Shown here piece by piece: positions 62,555 through 64,000 of a stretch of DNA of 64,000 nt; position 1 is the stretch's first letter, and the number at the start of each line of letters is the position of its first letter. The DNA is from Bin95 sp965220855 (GTDB taxonomy: Bacteria > Pseudomonadota > Alphaproteobacteria > Bin95). Where the stretch lies: the NCBI GenBank assembly GCA_965220855.1, contig CBDCQY010000001.1, positions 1,984,001 to 2,048,000 of the forward strand, written 5' to 3'. The position numbers and the translations under genes are program-made. Under the pieces are notes generated by a model. That model had not been told where the DNA came from, did not search any database, and was given only the letters and a program-made list of their open reading frames with translations.

Positions 62555-63148
62555 ATGTCGAACCTGCACCGCACCGGCCTGGCGCTTGTCGCCGCCATCG
62601 CCCTCATGACGGGGCTGCCCGGCTTGTCTGCCGCAAGCACCTTCTGCCCCGGAGCCAGCGAGCATATCCCTTCCGGCGAAGCCGATTGTGTGAGCTATAG
62701 CTGGAGAGACGCCGGGGGAGGCGAGTCGAGAGTGACTGTAAACAACTCTTGCTCGGACTATGGAAAAGTCAAGACTCGGGTGCAATCATGGTATCAGATA
62801 TCGTTTTGGACCATCGAAAAAGCTTCACATACGGGGTTGTTGGACGGCCCTATGGGCAATGTTCTTTGTTGCAAGCATAGCGACACCATTTGCGACCTGG
62901 CGGACGCGATCAATTCCTCCAACTGTTCCAAGAAATTCAACAATTCTCCGGCTGGAGGCTCCTGCAGCTTGACACAAGATCCGGCAGTATCTGACGGCGT
63001 CAATTGCGTATTCAACTGGTCGTGCATCGAAAACAAAGGAGAATCTTCAGAATTTTCGGTCGAGGGTACTGACACAATATATTTCGGAGACGTCGACAAT
63101 TTGCGCGCCTGTTACGCGGAATATTTAATAACAGAGGGAGCATGTTGA
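62555..63148 (+). CDS. secreted twelve-cysteine protein, tandem copy 2
   Basis: A 197-residue protein, the same length as copy 1, with a nearly identical signal peptide (MSNLHRTGLALVAAIALM, then TGLPGLSAA). Twelve mature cysteines occur in the same order: TFC, ADC, NSC, the CC pair, TICDLADA, SNC, KKF then SPA, GSC, VNC, WSC, RAC and a C-terminal GAC. Between the cysteines the two copies differ widely, especially over residues 50-100. The ATG at 62555 is fixed by the duplicated ribosome site; the frame is open further upstream but that part is not similar to copy 1. Function unknown; likely periplasmic or released. Confidence 0.78.
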   Translation: MSNLHRTGLALVAAIALMTGLPGLSAASTFCPGASEHIPSGEADCVSYSWRDAGGGESRVTVNNSCSDYGKVKTRVQSWYQISFWTIEKASHTGLLDGPMGNVLCCKHSDTICDLADAINSSNCSKKFNNSPAGGSCSLTQDPAVSDGVNCVFNWSCIENKGESSEFSVEGTDTIYFGDVDNLRACYAEYLITEGAC

Positions 63149-63234
63149 CGACGGGAGAGGGTCGGTCGAAGGCGCTGACTGTGGCGGTATGAATCCGCCC
63201 CGTTAGCGACCGCGGGCGCCGTCAAGCGTGGCGC

Positions 63235-64000
63235 TCAGCGCTGGGCGGTGCGCCAGTTCGAGGCGGTGTGGAAGGGGGCTTCGGAGGGGGGGAGCGGCGG
63301 GCGGCCGCGGATGATGTCGGCGGCCTTCTCGGCGATCATGATGGTCGGCGCGTTCAGATTGCCGGTCGGGATCGACGGCATGATGGAGCTATCGACGACG
63401 CGCAGCCCCGCCATGCCCCGCACGCGCGCCTCGGGATCGACGACGGCCGTCGGGTCCGTTCCCATCCGGCAGGTCCCGCAGGGGTGATAGGCGCTCTCCA
63501 CCGTCTCGCGCACGAAGGCGTCGATCTCCTGGTCCGAGCGCACCGCCGCCCCCGGCGCCAGCTCCCGCCCCCGGAAGGCGTCGAAGGCCGGCTGGGCGAA
63601 AATCTCCCGCGTGAGCCGCACGGCCGCGCGCATCTCCCGCCAGTCCTCCTCATGGCTCATATAGTTGAAGCGGATGCAGGGCGCGGCGCGCGGGTCCGCC
63701 GACGCCAGCCGCACCGCGCCGCGCGAGCGCGAGCGCATCGGGCCGACATGCGCCTGATAGCCATGGCAACGCACCCGGCTGCGCATGTCGTAGGAGGCCG
63801 CCATCGGCAGGAAGTGATACTGGAGGTCCGGCCAGCGCACGCCGGGGCGCGAGCGGATGAAGCCGCCGGCCTCGAAATGGTTGGTGGCGCCGAGGCCGGA
63901 GCGGAACAGGAGCCAGCGCGCCCCGATCAGCGCCCTGGCCAGGAGGCCGGTGGCGGCGTGGAGCGTGATCGGCTGCGCGCATTCCTGCTGGATATAGAGC
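63235..64000 (-). CDS. betA: choline dehydrogenase, C-terminal part (N-terminus beyond the window)
   Basis: The last 254 or so residues of a GMC oxidoreductase. The stretch ATNHFEAGGFIRSRPGV, QYHFLPMAASYD, the HVGPMRSRSRG segment, FNYMSHEEDW and ESAYHPCGTCRMGTDP align closely with BetA, which oxidises choline to betaine aldehyde at the membrane. The catalytic histidine of HPCGTCRMG and the final NLNAPTIMIAEKAADIIRG are intact. The gene enters from the right edge and ends convergent with the second cysteine-rich gene. No bet partner is visible. Confidence 0.92.
   Translation of the reverse strand, partial: LYIQQECAQPITLHAATGLLARALIGARWLLFRSGLGATNHFEAGGFIRSRPGVRWPDLQYHFLPMAASYDMRSRVRCHGYQAHVGPMRSRSRGAVRLASADPRAAPCIRFNYMSHEEDWREMRAAVRLTREIFAQPAFDAFRGRELAPGAAVRSDQEIDAFVRETVESAYHPCGTCRMGTDPTAVVDPEARVRGMAGLRVVDSSIMPSIPTGNLNAPTIMIAEKAADIIRGRPPLPPSEAPFHTASNWRTAQR

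Overview
The window looks like the chromosome of a GC-rich alphaproteobacterium, probably Rhodospirillales-like. That placement is an inference from gene order and composition, not a species call. Supporting traits are the glnB-glnA pair with a sigma-54 promoter, the DUF3576-leuS-lptE-holA cluster, the helicase-S4-fdxA-carD cluster, an RpoH-type sigma factor, the hpnCDE squalene genes of hopanoid synthesis, and many GTG starts with 4-base stop/start overlaps. Coding density is very high. I see no rRNA, CRISPR array, prophage or transposase. One tRNA (His) is present.

Layout. 1-3320: two luciferase-like oxidoreductases, an SDR dehydrogenase and an orphan PhnM-like amidohydrolase. 3340-6972: one AT-rich foreign gene encoding a fused restriction-modification enzyme. 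7127-9734: a small unknown protein, an acyl-CoA ligase and a secreted cysteine-rich protein. 9821-12948: glutamine synthetase, PII and an aminotransferase. 13075-17402: tRNA-His, a Nudix hydrolase, NAD(P)HX repair, malonyl-CoA decarboxylase and triosephosphate isomerase. 17416-21132: a large SIR2-domain gene, probably antiphage, placed behind the leuS-lptE-holA operon. 25956-30636: glyoxalase, MaoC protein and an envelope-glycan locus (GT39, GtrA, GT2, UDP-glucuronate decarboxylase). 30724-35621: rpoH, carD, fdxA, an S4 protein and a helicase. 35770-43313: a catabolic cluster centred on protocatechuate 3,4-dioxygenase. 43280-49692: queG, a PuuD-like membrane protein, a 33-residue membrane microprotein, hpnE-hpnD-hpnC, an NDUFAF6-like protein and an iron-dependent alcohol dehydrogenase. 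49758-57056: a nucleotidyltransferase-HEPN fusion, moaA, NAD kinase, an AbrB-type membrane protein and dnaE. 57063-57460: a non-coding stretch with unusual secondary structure. 57452-64000: a TauD-type dioxygenase, a small alpha/beta-barrel protein, an epoxide-hydrolase-like enzyme, a ThDP enzyme, two tandem secreted cysteine-rich proteins and the 3' part of betA.

The strongest candidates for something undescribed are two. The first is a family of secreted proteins with 10 or 12 matching cysteines (9090-9734, 61740-62333, 62555-63148). Its tandem pair shares nearly identical promoters and signal peptides but has very different mature chains. The second is a roughly 280-base Y-shaped palindrome between dnaE and the dioxygenase gene (57179-57460), with 40-bp outer arms and two long internal hairpins. 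Two single-gene defence candidates (the restriction enzyme and the SIR2 protein) and a fused nucleotidyltransferase-HEPN protein are the other accessory elements.
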